From Candidatus Sumerlaeota bacterium (GTDB lineage: Bacteria > Sumerlaeota > Sumerlaeia > JADFCT01): 32,878 bases of DNA. Positions 1 to 9,067 of this stretch are shown piece by piece. The translations under genes were made by a program, and so were the position numbers. Position 1 is the stretch's first letter; every line of letters begins with the position of its first letter. The stretch spans positions 1 to 32,878 of the forward strand of contig JAPLSP010000050.1 of the NCBI GenBank assembly GCA_026398575.1, given 5' to 3'. Under the pieces are notes generated by a model, which was not told the DNA's origin, made no database searches, and was given only the letters and a program-made list of their open reading frames with translations.

Positions 1-2
1 CG

Positions 3-248
3 CGCCATTGCAGTTCGGCGGCTTACCGAGCGCGCGGGGCCGTCCGGCGGAGCGGAGCGGCCTACCACTCGACGCCACGGTTGGGTGATCGCTGGAAATC
101 AGGCAAGGGCTTATATCTGATTCGCAAAAGGCTATTGAGCAACCCGATTGATGAAAGATCAGAGCTAAGCAATAACGGCGATGTCTTTCGCTTGCCCGCC
201 GTGACGCTCCCTGATAGTCTGCGCCCATATCAAAGCGTGGATGGATGA
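3..248 (+). CDS. Possible C-terminal end of an upstream gene (partial)
   Basis: Frame 3 stays open from the left edge for 81 codons and stops at 246-248, 25 nt before the preferred start of the next gene. The last 45 or so residues look protein-like, with a basic and hydrophobic stretch (GLYLIRKRLLSN) and then FRLPAVTLPDSLRPYQSVDG. The first 30 are Arg/Ala/Ser-rich and could be translated non-coding DNA. No domain is recognised. If real, it would lie in one transcription unit with the following gene. An open frame this short in GC-rich DNA can occur by chance, so this is only a candidate. Confidence 0.25.
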   Translation, partial: RHCSSAAYRARGAVRRSGAAYHSTPRLGDRWKSGKGLYLIRKRLLSNPIDERSELSNNGDVFRLPAVTLPDSLRPYQSVDG

Positions 249-273
249 TATCCGGAATCACAGGGAGCGACGC

Positions 274-1479
274 ATGGCCTTGAGACTGAGCGATTACATT
301 TTGCGCGGCGAGCTCTTCAACACCGAGCGCTATTCCACGCACGGCGTGCTCAAATTGCGCGGCGCCGAATCATGGATGGCGCTGGATTTCACGGGCGACT
401 GCGATCCGGATTTGCGAGGCAAGCATATCCGCTTCACCGCCCGTCCCGGACGCGCGGTCAAGCGCATTCCCAAAGATTTCGAAAAGGGCCTCAACTTCCA
501 TCAGATCGGCCCGACCGGGCAGATCACCGCCGCGCTGTGGCTGCGCGGGATCCCATGCTCGGTGGAGGAATTCCTCCGCCGCGCCCATGCGGGCGAAGCG
601 CCGCCGACCAAGTGGACGCGCTGCCTGCAAATCGAATGGTTCGGCCAGCATGGGCGCGGGATTATCCAATTGATGGACCCCAGAATCATGGAGTGCGTGC
701 GCGAAGGCAACCACAAGGACAATGACGACGGCGATTGGCGGCCGCTGCCGATGGATGTTCCCATGCCCAATTTTGATCCAGACACTCCGCCGGATCAGTT
801 AGATGAAGACGGTCAGGCGGGAATCAGCGGAACGGTTTTTCATCGCACGGATGACGGCGTGACCGCGATAGATTTCAGCATGCGCCGGCGCAAAAAGAAA
901 TCCGGAGAACGCGGGGATAAGAAAGAGGAGCACAGCAGCGGTGAGGACGCTCCATCCGATGGCGGTGACAACGAGTCAGGCGAGGAATCCGAAGGCGGTA
1001 TTCCGCGCGATCTTCAGCGGCAGCTGGACGCCGAAGCCGCCGCCGTCAACTACCGCGTCCAAGGTTGGGATGATGACACGGTCGAGGTGATTAAAGAAAT
1101 GGAGTTGATGGACGATCTGATTGACCACGGGGAACCGGAGCGGCTTTGGTCATTCTTGGAGCATCCCGACAAACTGCCGCCGCCCGATTCGCTGGACGAC
1201 GCGAAGGTCGAATCGCAGCTCAAATGTTTGTTGGCCGAATTGGCGATGGGCGGCGTGGCGTTCCATGTCTGCCAGCACTTCACCCCGCGCGACGCCTATC
1301 GCCTGCTGGTCGAGCGCATCCTGCGTCAGGAAGGCGCCTTCAGCCAACTGCGCGGGACGGGATGGACGCAAAATTTCATGACCAGCGAATTTTGCCCTGC
1401 CTGCGATGCCGAAGCCGAAGAGAGATATAAGAGCTATGAAGCAGAGAAAAACGAAAATGAGGATTCCTGTCCTTTTTGA
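274..1479 (+). CDS. Conserved protein of unknown function with disordered charged linker
   Basis: This 401-residue protein has no name I can give. I chose the ATG at 274 because AGGGAG (262-267) sits six bases upstream; an in-frame ATG at 241 has no such site. The N-terminal 140 residues open with a probable beta-rich module (ILRGELFNTERYSTHGVLKL, then a TGDCDPDLRGKHIRF segment). From memory this resembles hypothetical proteins of planctomycetes and relatives. Residues around 205-245 form a disordered linker, first basic (RRRKKK) and then Asp/Glu/Ser/Gly-rich. The C-terminal 150 residues are helical and end in a CPAC motif and a highly charged tail. There is no signal peptide or membrane segment, so it is probably cytoplasmic. 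Coding is secure; function is unknown. Confidence 0.8.
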   Translation: MALRLSDYILRGELFNTERYSTHGVLKLRGAESWMALDFTGDCDPDLRGKHIRFTARPGRAVKRIPKDFEKGLNFHQIGPTGQITAALWLRGIPCSVEEFLRRAHAGEAPPTKWTRCLQIEWFGQHGRGIIQLMDPRIMECVREGNHKDNDDGDWRPLPMDVPMPNFDPDTPPDQLDEDGQAGISGTVFHRTDDGVTAIDFSMRRRKKKSGERGDKKEEHSSGEDAPSDGGDNESGEESEGGIPRDLQRQLDAEAAAVNYRVQGWDDDTVEVIKEMELMDDLIDHGEPERLWSFLEHPDKLPPPDSLDDAKVESQLKCLLAELAMGGVAFHVCQHFTPRDAYRLLVERILRQEGAFSQLRGTGWTQNFMTSEFCPACDAEAEERYKSYEAEKNENEDSCPF

Positions 1480-1653
1480 TTCTGAATACTCTGGCGAAGA
1501 AGATTGCCCTTGCCGAAGAAGCCAAACAGCGCTATCCTAATAATCGGATGAAGGCGCGTGGAACGCGGAAAAGAAAACGCGCTTTTCAAGCCAGATGGCA
1601 TGCAGTTCTCATTTCCCGCTGTTCATGGCGGAACTTGGAAAGGAGCGCGCATC

Positions 1654-1845
1654 ATGATCCCCAACAAAAACCCGCTGCTGGCCACTTTCGGAGGTGGATG
1701 GGAGGACATGCTTGGGCCGATGTATGGCAAGCACGGCAAACGAAAAGAAACGAGCGACCAATCCCGCAAGAATCCATTTAAGCGAATAGATATGAAGCGC
1801 GGCCCGCTTCATCAGGCCGCGTCGCGCAGAGTTTTTCCGCGCTGA
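1654..1845 (+). CDS. Doubtful small ORF, 63 residues
   Basis: An ATG at 1654 follows a good Shine-Dalgarno sequence (AAGGAG at 1640-1645, eight bases away) and opens a 63-codon frame starting MIPNKNPLLATFGGGWEDML and ending in a strongly basic tail. No family is recognised and no partner gene is close. The rest of the stretch from 1480 to 1900 shows no convincing gene. The basic tail may simply be translated non-coding DNA. A near-palindrome at 1881-1902 (GAATGACA, six bases, TGTCGTTC) lies just downstream but lacks a T-run, so it is not called a terminator. Confidence 0.2.
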   Translation: MIPNKNPLLATFGGGWEDMLGPMYGKHGKRKETSDQSRKNPFKRIDMKRGPLHQAASRRVFPR

Positions 1846-1907
1846 AACAATAGCGCTGCATGATGCCGTTATCCCACGCCGAATGACAGCATATTGTCGT
1901 TCATGGT

Positions 1908-1971
1908 AATCCGTTTAATCCTTTAATCCGTGGTGGCGCTTTTAACCACGGATTAAAGGATTAAACGGATT
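1908..1971. repeat. Perfect inverted repeat, 27-bp arms, 10-bp loop
   Basis: The arms at 1908-1934 and 1945-1971 are exact reverse complements separated by ten bases. Each arm is built from repeated GGATTAAA/CGGATTAAA-like blocks, so it is also internally repetitive. The right arm runs directly into the 3' end of the BNR pseudogene, where the recognisable protein sequence stops. It could fold into a cruciform or a long RNA hairpin. There is no T-run on either side, so it does not look like a terminator. Similar ATTAAAGGATTAAACGGATT-type repeats occur in PVC genomes, as I recall. Confidence 0.85.
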
Positions 1972-2293
1972 GCCGTCGGCCCAGAATGCATAGAAATCGG
2001 GATGCGCGTTGACGGGGCGGTGGGCATAGGTGTGATTGAAGCGGCTATTGCGGGTCAATTGCTTGACCTTGATCCACGTCGCGCCTTGATCGCGGCTGGT
2101 CCAGAGAACCATCTCCCCGCCTGTGGTCCATGGCTGCGGTCCGGGCTCGGTAGGCGCAATGACGCGCCAGAGGCCGTCCGGCTCAATATAGAGCGGAACC
2201 ATGGTCATAGTTGTGATCGCTGGTTGTGAAGGGACGGCGGACCCATTCCTTGCCGGACCAGCGCAACGTGTGCCATTGCCGCAAACCATGTTT
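1972..2293 (-). pseudogene. BNR-repeat (sialidase-like) protein remnant, frameshifted and truncated
   Basis: Read on the minus strand, this piece matches in my memory the conserved C-terminal half of the BNR-repeat-containing family common in planctomycetes and Verrucomicrobia. It reads HGLRQWHTLRWSGKEW, then TTSDHNYDHGS. After a shift of one frame near 2194 it reads LYIEPDGLWRVIAPTEPGPQ, TSRDQGATWIKVKQLTRNS and NHTYAHRPVNAHPDFYAFWA. One extra base (C on the plus strand) around 2194 explains the shift, since removing it restores GSLYIEPD. The match ends at the palindrome at its 3' end, and nothing homologous is visible upstream of 2293. These are therefore about 105 codons of a protein that is normally several times longer, and it is not expected to be functional. 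Confidence 0.75.
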
Positions 2294-2391
2294 CGGTCTT
2301 AAGTTTTCGCTTTTTTCAGCAATAATTCTCTGCTATCCTTTGCGAGTTGGATATTTATGCAAGTTTGCGTTTTCGAAGAAGGCCCTCAATC

Positions 2392-5300
2392 ATGAGCAGA
2401 CTGCTGTTTCACGGCATGAACAAGATCGCAATCATCCTTGCGGCAAACGCATTCGCTTTCATGAGCGTGCTGCCCGGCGCAGGCGGCCAAAGCGCGGCGG
2501 CGGCCTCCATGCGCGAGCAGATCGAAGTTGATTGGCTCCGACAGGCGCAGGCTTGGCAGGCTCAGGCATGGCAGGGCAAGTCGTCGCCGACGCAAGCCGA
2601 CGCCGCGGGAGCGGTGGACGGCGTCAAGAATGGCAAATATGCGTTCCACACCGAGAAGGAGCCGAATCCGTGGTGGCAGGTGGACCTTGGCGAACCGCTC
2701 CCCATCGCGCGCGTCGTCGTCTTCAACCGGCTTGACTATGCGCCCGGCTTGCACAACGCGGATAACCTCCTCATCCTGATCTCCGACGATGGGAAGCAAT
2801 GGAAACAGATTTGTGAGAACCAGGGCAAACACTTCGGGGGCATTTCCGGCGCGCCGCCGCTGGAGGTGAAGTTTCGGGAAGGCGAAGTTCGCGCCCGTTT
2901 CGTGCGGCTGCAAATCCCCAGCGCAAAGCCCATCTACTTGCATCTCGATGAAGTGGAAATCTACGGTCCCAGCGATCCAGCGAAAAACCTTGCGCTAAAT
3001 CGTCCCGCCGATCAAAGCAGCGTCAGCCAGTGGTCCACCGCCAAGACTGTTCGCGCAGCTTCGCCCCCCGTGTCCCAAAACGCAGGCGACGCGCGGCAGG
3101 AGGCGTCGTTCGATAAGCCCATCCGGCATTTCGTCGAGCGCGGACGATTGCTGGCAGCAGACCTAAAGTTGGCCGGCGTTGATACGGCGCCATTCGAGCG
3201 CGAATTCGCCGAAGCAACCGCGCGGCTCGACGGTGGCGCATCCACCGATACGCAACAGCAGATATATTTCAAAGTCCGCTGGGCATTGCGGCGGCTCGCG
3301 TTCCGCAATCCGCTGCTGAATATCGAGCGGCTTCTCTTCGTCAAGCGCTTCACGCAGGAAACCTACCCGGACGTCTGCCTGAATCACATGCCTTGGGTTT
3401 CGCGGCCGGGCGGCGATCTTTGCATCCTTACTCTTGCCGGGCCGGAGGGGGCGCCGCAGATTCGGACTATCCTCAATGGCGCGCTGGGACCCGGGCACGT
3501 TCATGGCGCGGATTTGTGGTGGAATGTGGATCGCGTGGTTTTCGGCTATGCCAAGGCGCGCAGCGCACAACCTCCGGAAGGCTGGCTGGACCGGCGCAAG
3601 AGTTTCGATCTGCGCCGCAGCGAAGAGCCGATTCATCTCTTCGAGATCGGGGTTGATGGACGCGGCTTGCGGCAGCTGACTTCCGGCGAATGGAGCGACC
3701 TGGACCCGGCGTATCTGCCCAACGGCGACGTCGCGTTTGTCTCGGAGCGATGCGTGACCTCGCTTCAATGCAATGAATACAATAAGGACGAGACGAGCTG
3801 TAACCTTTACGTCATGCGCTCCGACGGCAGCGGCGTCCGCCGCATGAGCGTCAGCAAGGACGGCGATTATCTGCCGCATACGCTCGATGATGGCACGCTG
3901 GTTTATACGCGCTGGGAATACCACGAACGCAGCTGGGCTTTCATTCAATCGCTGTGGACCATCCGCCCGGACGGTACTCAGGCGGACGCCATTTTCAAGC
4001 AGCACTTCACCGATCCGTGGGCGCTCGAAGACGCGCGATCCATTCCCGGCGCGGGCGGCGTCCGCCTTGCCGCCATCGCCGCCGGGCATCACACACTGGC
4101 CGCCGGACCGGTCGTGATCGTGACGCCGGGCATTGGCGTGAACGATGCGCGCGGCATCCGCATCGTGACGCCGGGCGTCAAGCCGCCCGAAGGAGGCATG
4201 TCCGGAACGCCCGTGGAGGAAGGCGGCGTGATGGATCGCGGCGGCTACTACATGCATCCCTGGCCGCTTTCCGAAAAAACGTTCCTCGTCTCCTACAGCT
4301 TCGGCCTCGGCAAGAGCGGCCTGGCGAGCGAGATTGATCCAACGGGCTACGCGCTTTATCTCATTGATGTCTTCGGGACGAAGGAATTGATTTATCGCGA
4401 TCCGGATATCTCGTGCTTCATGCCATTGCCGCTGCGGCCCCGGCTCAAGCCGCCCGTCATTCCCGAAACCATCACTCTCACGAGCGATAGCGCCACGTGC
4501 GCCGTCAGCCGGATCGGGTTTGGCAGCGACGGGATCGCGCCGGAGCGGATTCGCTATCTGCGCGTCGCGGAACCCATCGGCTGGCCTTACGACAACGAAC
4601 GCGGCGGGCAGCGCTATGGAGAGGATCATGCCGCCTTTGAGGCGCCGGGCAAGGAAAAACGAAACCTGGTGAACTGGACGCCCATCCGCATCCTCGGCGA
4701 CGTGCCGGTGGAGAAGGACGGCAGCGCGTATTTCCGTCTGCCGGTTGATACAGCCGTTTATTTCCAACTGTTGGATGAGAACCGCCAGGAGTTGCGCCGG
4801 ATGCGTTCGTTCATCAGTTTCCAGCCGGGCGAAGCGCGGGCGTGTGTGGGCTGTCATGAAAGCCGCGCCATGGCCCCGGCGCCGGAAGGAGGCGCCGCGA
4901 GCTCGCTGGCCATGCGGCGGGCGCCTTCCGCACCCATCCCGGCGCCGTGGGGAGACCGGCCCATCAGCTTCCTTCGCGACGTTCAACCGGTCCTCGACCG
5001 CAATTGCGTTCGATGCCACAGCGGATTGAAGCCAGCGGGAAACCTGGATTTCTTCGGCGGGCTCACTTCCTATGATCCGCTGATCGCCGGCTATGGCTAC
5101 AACCGCGCGTTCCAAACGATTCTTGATAACCAGCTTGTCGCGCGATCCATGGCGCGCCAGCAGGACTCGAGCATCACGCCGCCGATGGCGTATGGCTCAC
5201 ATAAAAGCAAACTGATCGCAGATTTGGCGAAGAAGCAGCATATTGATGAAGTGAAGCTCAGTGAAGAAGACCGGCTGCGGCTGGTGATCTGGATTGACGC

Positions 5301-5724
5301 CAATGCGCCTTATCACGACGGGTTTGAGAACAAGCGCCCTGTGAAGCCGGCTTACAGCTTGCCGGGCGATCGCGCGTTGGCTGATCAAATCGCGGTGATC
5401 CATGCCAATCGCTGCAGCGCGTGCCATAAAGCCCCCGAGGTTTCGCGCCTGGACTGGATTGATATCCGCGATCCCGCGCGAAGCCTTTTCCTTGCCGCGC
5501 CCTTGGCCAAGGACGCCGGCGGCAGCGGCAAATGCGGACAGGTGATTTATCGGGATGCGAATGATATAGATTACAGGGCTATTCTTGAACTGGTTGACGC
5601 AGCGGTTGCCAAGGCATGGGAGAATCCACGGCGCGATCTAGTTACGATGATGGCTTTTGATAGAGCTATAGGAAACAGAACTGCGAAAAGCAGGTCTATT
5701 CCCCGCAGTTCTAACGAAAAATAA
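2392..5724 (+). CDS. Secreted discoidin + hydrazine-synthase-alpha-like multihaem protein
   Basis: A 1,110-residue exported protein. The ATG at 2392 is preferred (GAAGAAGG at 2375-2382), and a hydrophobic signal peptide follows (residues 8-38). Residues 45-200 form an F5/8 type C (discoidin) domain (WWQVDLGEPLPIARVVVFNR, RARFVRLQIPS), a fold that usually binds carbohydrate. From about 280 the hydrazine synthase alpha-like region begins (LLNIERLLFVKR, GHVHGADLWWNVDR) with a TolB-like propeller (PTYLPNG-type blades seen as DPAYLPNGDVAFVSERC). Three CXXCH haem sites lie at C818-H822, C872-H876 and C1008-H1012. True hydrazine synthase needs HzsB and HzsC, which are absent. PVC genomes carry many such paralogues of unknown role, so an extracytoplasmic redox or sugar-linked function is only inferred. 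The last 25 or so codons are AT-rich and may derive from the adjacent island. Confidence 0.88.
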   Translation: MSRLLFHGMNKIAIILAANAFAFMSVLPGAGGQSAAAASMREQIEVDWLRQAQAWQAQAWQGKSSPTQADAAGAVDGVKNGKYAFHTEKEPNPWWQVDLGEPLPIARVVVFNRLDYAPGLHNADNLLILISDDGKQWKQICENQGKHFGGISGAPPLEVKFREGEVRARFVRLQIPSAKPIYLHLDEVEIYGPSDPAKNLALNRPADQSSVSQWSTAKTVRAASPPVSQNAGDARQEASFDKPIRHFVERGRLLAADLKLAGVDTAPFEREFAEATARLDGGASTDTQQQIYFKVRWALRRLAFRNPLLNIERLLFVKRFTQETYPDVCLNHMPWVSRPGGDLCILTLAGPEGAPQIRTILNGALGPGHVHGADLWWNVDRVVFGYAKARSAQPPEGWLDRRKSFDLRRSEEPIHLFEIGVDGRGLRQLTSGEWSDLDPAYLPNGDVAFVSERCVTSLQCNEYNKDETSCNLYVMRSDGSGVRRMSVSKDGDYLPHTLDDGTLVYTRWEYHERSWAFIQSLWTIRPDGTQADAIFKQHFTDPWALEDARSIPGAGGVRLAAIAAGHHTLAAGPVVIVTPGIGVNDARGIRIVTPGVKPPEGGMSGTPVEEGGVMDRGGYYMHPWPLSEKTFLVSYSFGLGKSGLASEIDPTGYALYLIDVFGTKELIYRDPDISCFMPLPLRPRLKPPVIPETITLTSDSATCAVSRIGFGSDGIAPERIRYLRVAEPIGWPYDNERGGQRYGEDHAAFEAPGKEKRNLVNWTPIRILGDVPVEKDGSAYFRLPVDTAVYFQLLDENRQELRRMRSFISFQPGEARACVGCHESRAMAPAPEGGAASSLAMRRAPSAPIPAPWGDRPISFLRDVQPVLDRNCVRCHSGLKPAGNLDFFGGLTSYDPLIAGYGYNRAFQTILDNQLVARSMARQQDSSITPPMAYGSHKSKLIADLAKKQHIDEVKLSEEDRLRLVIWIDANAPYHDGFENKRPVKPAYSLPGDRALADQIAVIHANRCSACHKAPEVSRLDWIDIRDPARSLFLAAPLAKDAGGSGKCGQVIYRDANDIDYRAILELVDAAVAKAWENPRRDLVTMMAFDRAIGNRTAKSRSIPRSSNEK

Positions 5725-5736
5725 CATGAATTATGA

Positions 5737-5756
5737 ATTTTGTGATGACACAAAAT
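5737..5756 (+). terminator. Hairpin after the haem protein gene, weak terminator candidate
   Basis: ATTTTGTG (5737-5744) pairs with CACAAAAT (5749-5756) around a four-base loop, 12 bases after the stop codon. There is no T-run directly after it; a T6 run occurs only near 5787, after a weak GCAA/TTGC stem. Termination is possible but unproven. Apart from these hairpins, nothing else is recognised between 5725 and 5944. Confidence 0.25.
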
Positions 5757-5944
5757 AGGAAATAGTTGCGCAAGGAAATTGCTTTTTTCTTTATCATTGC
5801 GCCAGTATCTATCGTCTCATAAAAACGCCTGCCTAATTGGGAATACAAAATTTGAGATATGGTATGATTTGGCTTGATTTTCCAAAATAAGGGGGGCTAA
5901 GATAATTTCGTTTGGGTGAGATAGCAAGAGTTCTGGAGCATTTA

Positions 5945-8900
5945 ATGATTGCAAGTCTCCTACCACAACTTCATCAGCGATTGCAGTGGCCAGAGCCCGA
6001 TAATGTGCTCAATCCTGCTGGCGCTGGTTCTGCCATTTATCAGCGGCTCGCGCGACTCAAGATAGAAGCACCTCTGGCCCGAGAACTTGGCAGGGACCAA
6101 GTCCGGGTTGGTATTCTATCCGGAAATCCTACAGGAAAAATACTGTCAGCGAATGCGAATGTAGATTTCGGCTCTACGCCAATTGCGCTCGTCTGCGAGT
6201 TCAACCATGCGCTTGCCCCGAATCATCTTAACCTGACAAGAAAATTGGCATGGAATTTTTGCAGAACGCCCCTGCTCATTACACTGGAACCGCATTTGCT
6301 GCGAGTTTGGAGTTGCTTCGAGAGGCCAAATAATGATGGATATTTCCTTAGTGAACCGGTTGTCTCCGCAGGAGACCGCCAATCGCTAGATCTGTCCTCC
6401 ATTTACGATACGCTTCATTGGGCTCAGCTTGCTTCCGGTCAGTTTCTCGCCCGCCACTCGGACCGCTTTGACAGTAACCAACGAGCTGACCATCTTCTTC
6501 TGGAAAATCTGCGCTACGTTCGCGAACGGTTGACTCATAGCAAAGACGCTGAGCTTAGGGGTCTTGAAGAGAGCGTTGCTCATGACCTTCTTGCTAGAGT
6601 TATCTTCGTCCAATTCTTAATGGATAGAAGAGATGCGCAAGGGAATGCAGCTTTGAACGAGCGCAAACTGGCTGATTTGGCTGATAAGGGTATCCTTTCA
6701 AAAAAGCATAGCGATCTGAGCTCCATTCTTAATAGCAAGCAGGATACCTTTGCCCTTTTCAAATGGCTAAATGTGCGCTTCAATGGTGACCTTTTCCCTA
6801 GCAATTATAGCGAGGAAGAACGCAAGGTCGAGAAGCACCATCTACAGACTCTTGCCGATTTCGTTGGCGGTCAGCTCCAAATGGGTAAGGGCCAGTTTAT
6901 GCTCTGGCAGCATTATTCTTTCGATACTATGCCGCTTGAATTTATTAGTAGTATTTATGAAGAATTTGTAACAAAACGCAAGGATGACGAGAAAGGTATT
7001 GGCGAGCATTACACACGCCCCTTCCTCGTAGATTTCATTCTTGATAAGGTATTGCCTTGGGGCGGCAAGGAATACGATTTGAAGATACTGGATCCCTGCT
7101 GTGGTTCCGCTGTCTTCCTCGTCAAGGCCTTTCAACGTATGGTCCAGCGTTGGCGCAATGCAAATCCTGATCAGGAGCCTCCAGTATCATTCTTACGCGG
7201 ACTATTAGAGAATAATTTGTTAGGCGTTGATATAGAGGAAAAAGCCGTTCACGTTGCCTCTTTTAGCCTCTACTTAGCCATGTGCGATGAGATTGATCCA
7301 AAGCATTACTGGACTCAGATTCGTTTTCCTTCGCTTCGGGAGAAGAGAATCTGTGCGGCTGACTTTTTCTCTGAGGACGTCGTAGGTATTCGTACTGTGG
7401 AAGATGCTGGGCAGTACGACCTTATTACTGGCAACCCCCCTTGGGGCGAAGGCAGTTTATCAGATAAAGCACGAGAATGGGCAAAAAATAAAGAGAATGG
7501 GCCCTGGCCTACATCCAATGAGCAAATCGGCACGCTCTTCCTTGCTAAAGCCGCTCGGCTCTGCAAATCCGATGGATACGTTTGTATGATCCAGCCAGCT
7601 GGAGCGCTTCTGTTTAATGTTAATGATCCTGCAAGAAGCTTTCGCGAGAAACTATTCTCCGACTATAAAGTTGACGAAATTGTCAACCTTTCCGCTTTGA
7701 GATTCACTAAATTATTCCCGAACGCGGTTAGTCCGGCATGCATTATCAAAATGCGTCCCATCCCACCAGATGGGGAAGCTATTGAATATTGGGCGCCTAA
7801 GCAAGCTCGCACTATCGAAGAACAACTCCGTGTCGTTATAGACGAACAGGATCTCAATTGGATATGGCCTGAAGAAGCCGCCATGGATTCTACTGTATGG
7901 CCTGCTTTAGCTTTGGGAGGACGACGAGATCTTAATGCGATCCATCAAATGAGATCACATGCTAAAACACTTCAGAGGCTGGAGTCAGAACAAGGTTGGC
8001 GAGTTTTTTCCGGTTTCAAAAGAGTTGAAAAACGTGCAAAAGATTGTCCTGAAAGAATTGGCATTCCTTGCGTGGAAAGCCTCGCTTTATTCTGGAAGGC
8101 TCCATATTTAGTTAGCGCAGATTTCTTCCCTGATAACAACAACCCAAAGTTTGAAAGAGAGCACTCTTTAGATACATTTGCTCTGCCTCTGTTAATAGTT
8201 AGTAGGTCTTGGAAAAACAGATTCAAGGCAATAGTAGTTAGGCCAACTAAAACAAAGAAGCATCTTCTCTACTCTGAATCTTTCTTTGCAATTTCGGGCC
8301 CTAATGAAAAATCTCTTCAGTGGATGGCATCTATTCTAAACAGCCCTCTTTCTGTCTATTATCTATATTTGAATTCAGGCCGTTTGGCAAGTTACAGGCC
8401 AACGATCCGCAAGGCAGACTTGCTTGCTTTGCCTTTCCCTGAACTATTAGAAGATAAAACTTCAAATGCATCGCTTATTTCAGCTGCATTTGGTCTTTCG
8501 TCTGTTGAGAACGCGCTTATTGATGATTTTTCTAAATTTTCGCTTCCGGATTTCAAAGCAGCACAGCAAGTGAAATCGCCTGGTTGTGCTGCTGTTTGGA
8601 CTCTCGAAGACTCCTGTAATGAGATTGAAACCTATAGCGACTGGTTCCTGCGCGTTTTGCGGTCAGGTTTTGGCTCGGATAAGGCAATGTGTGCAACAAT
8701 TTTCCGGATGCCCAATCCGTGTGACTCGCCCTTTTGCATGGCAGGCATTCACCTAGACTGGCGTCGGCGCGACCATATTCAATACCAGGACGTAACGGAC
8801 GGCAGCCTGTTGCGAATCCTACAACAGCAGAACCAAGATACTCTGTCTTCTTCCACTGAACCGTGGGCGGGAATATATTATCGGCGCGTATCGAGAATCT

Positions 8901-9067
8901 ACCAAAGAATAGCCGTTGAGGATCATGGGAATCGGTTTAATGTCCCAACTGTCATTCTAATAAAACCTAACCAAGTTCGATATTGGACTCGGTCCGCAGC
9001 ACTTCGAGATGCTGACAATGTTGCAGCTGAGATAATGAAACATGGGCAGGAAGGCAGCAATTTGTGA
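5945..9067 (+). CDS. Eco57I-like N6-adenine DNA methyltransferase of an R-M system
   Basis: A 1,040-residue class I SAM-dependent DNA methyltransferase. The ATG at 5945 has GGAG at 5935-5938; an upstream TTG at 5912 is the alternative. The SAM-binding motif I is DPCCGSAVFLVKAF (D383), preceded by GIGEHYTRPFLVDFILD, and the catalytic motif IV is GNPPWGEG (N497-W500), typical of N6-adenine enzymes of the Eco57I/type IIG group. The C-terminal 450 residues, with short blocks such as ILNSPLSVYYLYLNSGRLAS, are the likely target-recognition part. The N-terminal 130 residues (ALVCEFNHAL, then WNFCRTPLLITLEPHLLRVW) resemble a PD-(D/E)XK-like layout without its lysine, so this domain is probably not a nuclease. 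The gene ends in a GTGA overlap with the nuclease gene. It should protect host DNA against that nuclease. Confidence 0.85.
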   Translation: MIASLLPQLHQRLQWPEPDNVLNPAGAGSAIYQRLARLKIEAPLARELGRDQVRVGILSGNPTGKILSANANVDFGSTPIALVCEFNHALAPNHLNLTRKLAWNFCRTPLLITLEPHLLRVWSCFERPNNDGYFLSEPVVSAGDRQSLDLSSIYDTLHWAQLASGQFLARHSDRFDSNQRADHLLLENLRYVRERLTHSKDAELRGLEESVAHDLLARVIFVQFLMDRRDAQGNAALNERKLADLADKGILSKKHSDLSSILNSKQDTFALFKWLNVRFNGDLFPSNYSEEERKVEKHHLQTLADFVGGQLQMGKGQFMLWQHYSFDTMPLEFISSIYEEFVTKRKDDEKGIGEHYTRPFLVDFILDKVLPWGGKEYDLKILDPCCGSAVFLVKAFQRMVQRWRNANPDQEPPVSFLRGLLENNLLGVDIEEKAVHVASFSLYLAMCDEIDPKHYWTQIRFPSLREKRICAADFFSEDVVGIRTVEDAGQYDLITGNPPWGEGSLSDKAREWAKNKENGPWPTSNEQIGTLFLAKAARLCKSDGYVCMIQPAGALLFNVNDPARSFREKLFSDYKVDEIVNLSALRFTKLFPNAVSPACIIKMRPIPPDGEAIEYWAPKQARTIEEQLRVVIDEQDLNWIWPEEAAMDSTVWPALALGGRRDLNAIHQMRSHAKTLQRLESEQGWRVFSGFKRVEKRAKDCPERIGIPCVESLALFWKAPYLVSADFFPDNNNPKFEREHSLDTFALPLLIVSRSWKNRFKAIVVRPTKTKKHLLYSESFFAISGPNEKSLQWMASILNSPLSVYYLYLNSGRLASYRPTIRKADLLALPFPELLEDKTSNASLISAAFGLSSVENALIDDFSKFSLPDFKAAQQVKSPGCAAVWTLEDSCNEIETYSDWFLRVLRSGFGSDKAMCATIFRMPNPCDSPFCMAGIHLDWRRRDHIQYQDVTDGSLLRILQQQNQDTLSSSTEPWAGIYYRRVSRIYQRIAVEDHGNRFNVPTVILIKPNQVRYWTRSAALRDADNVAAEIMKHGQEGSNL

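Noticed and set aside
3163..5115. 650-codon open frame on the minus strand
   Set aside because: It lies fully antisense to the haem protein gene, has no recognisable domain and is Ala/Arg-rich, as expected from GC-biased codons read backwards.
2392..5724. True hydrazine synthase and anammox metabolism
   Set aside because: HzsB and HzsC are absent, and the discoidin domain and glycosidase context fit the widespread paralogue family instead.
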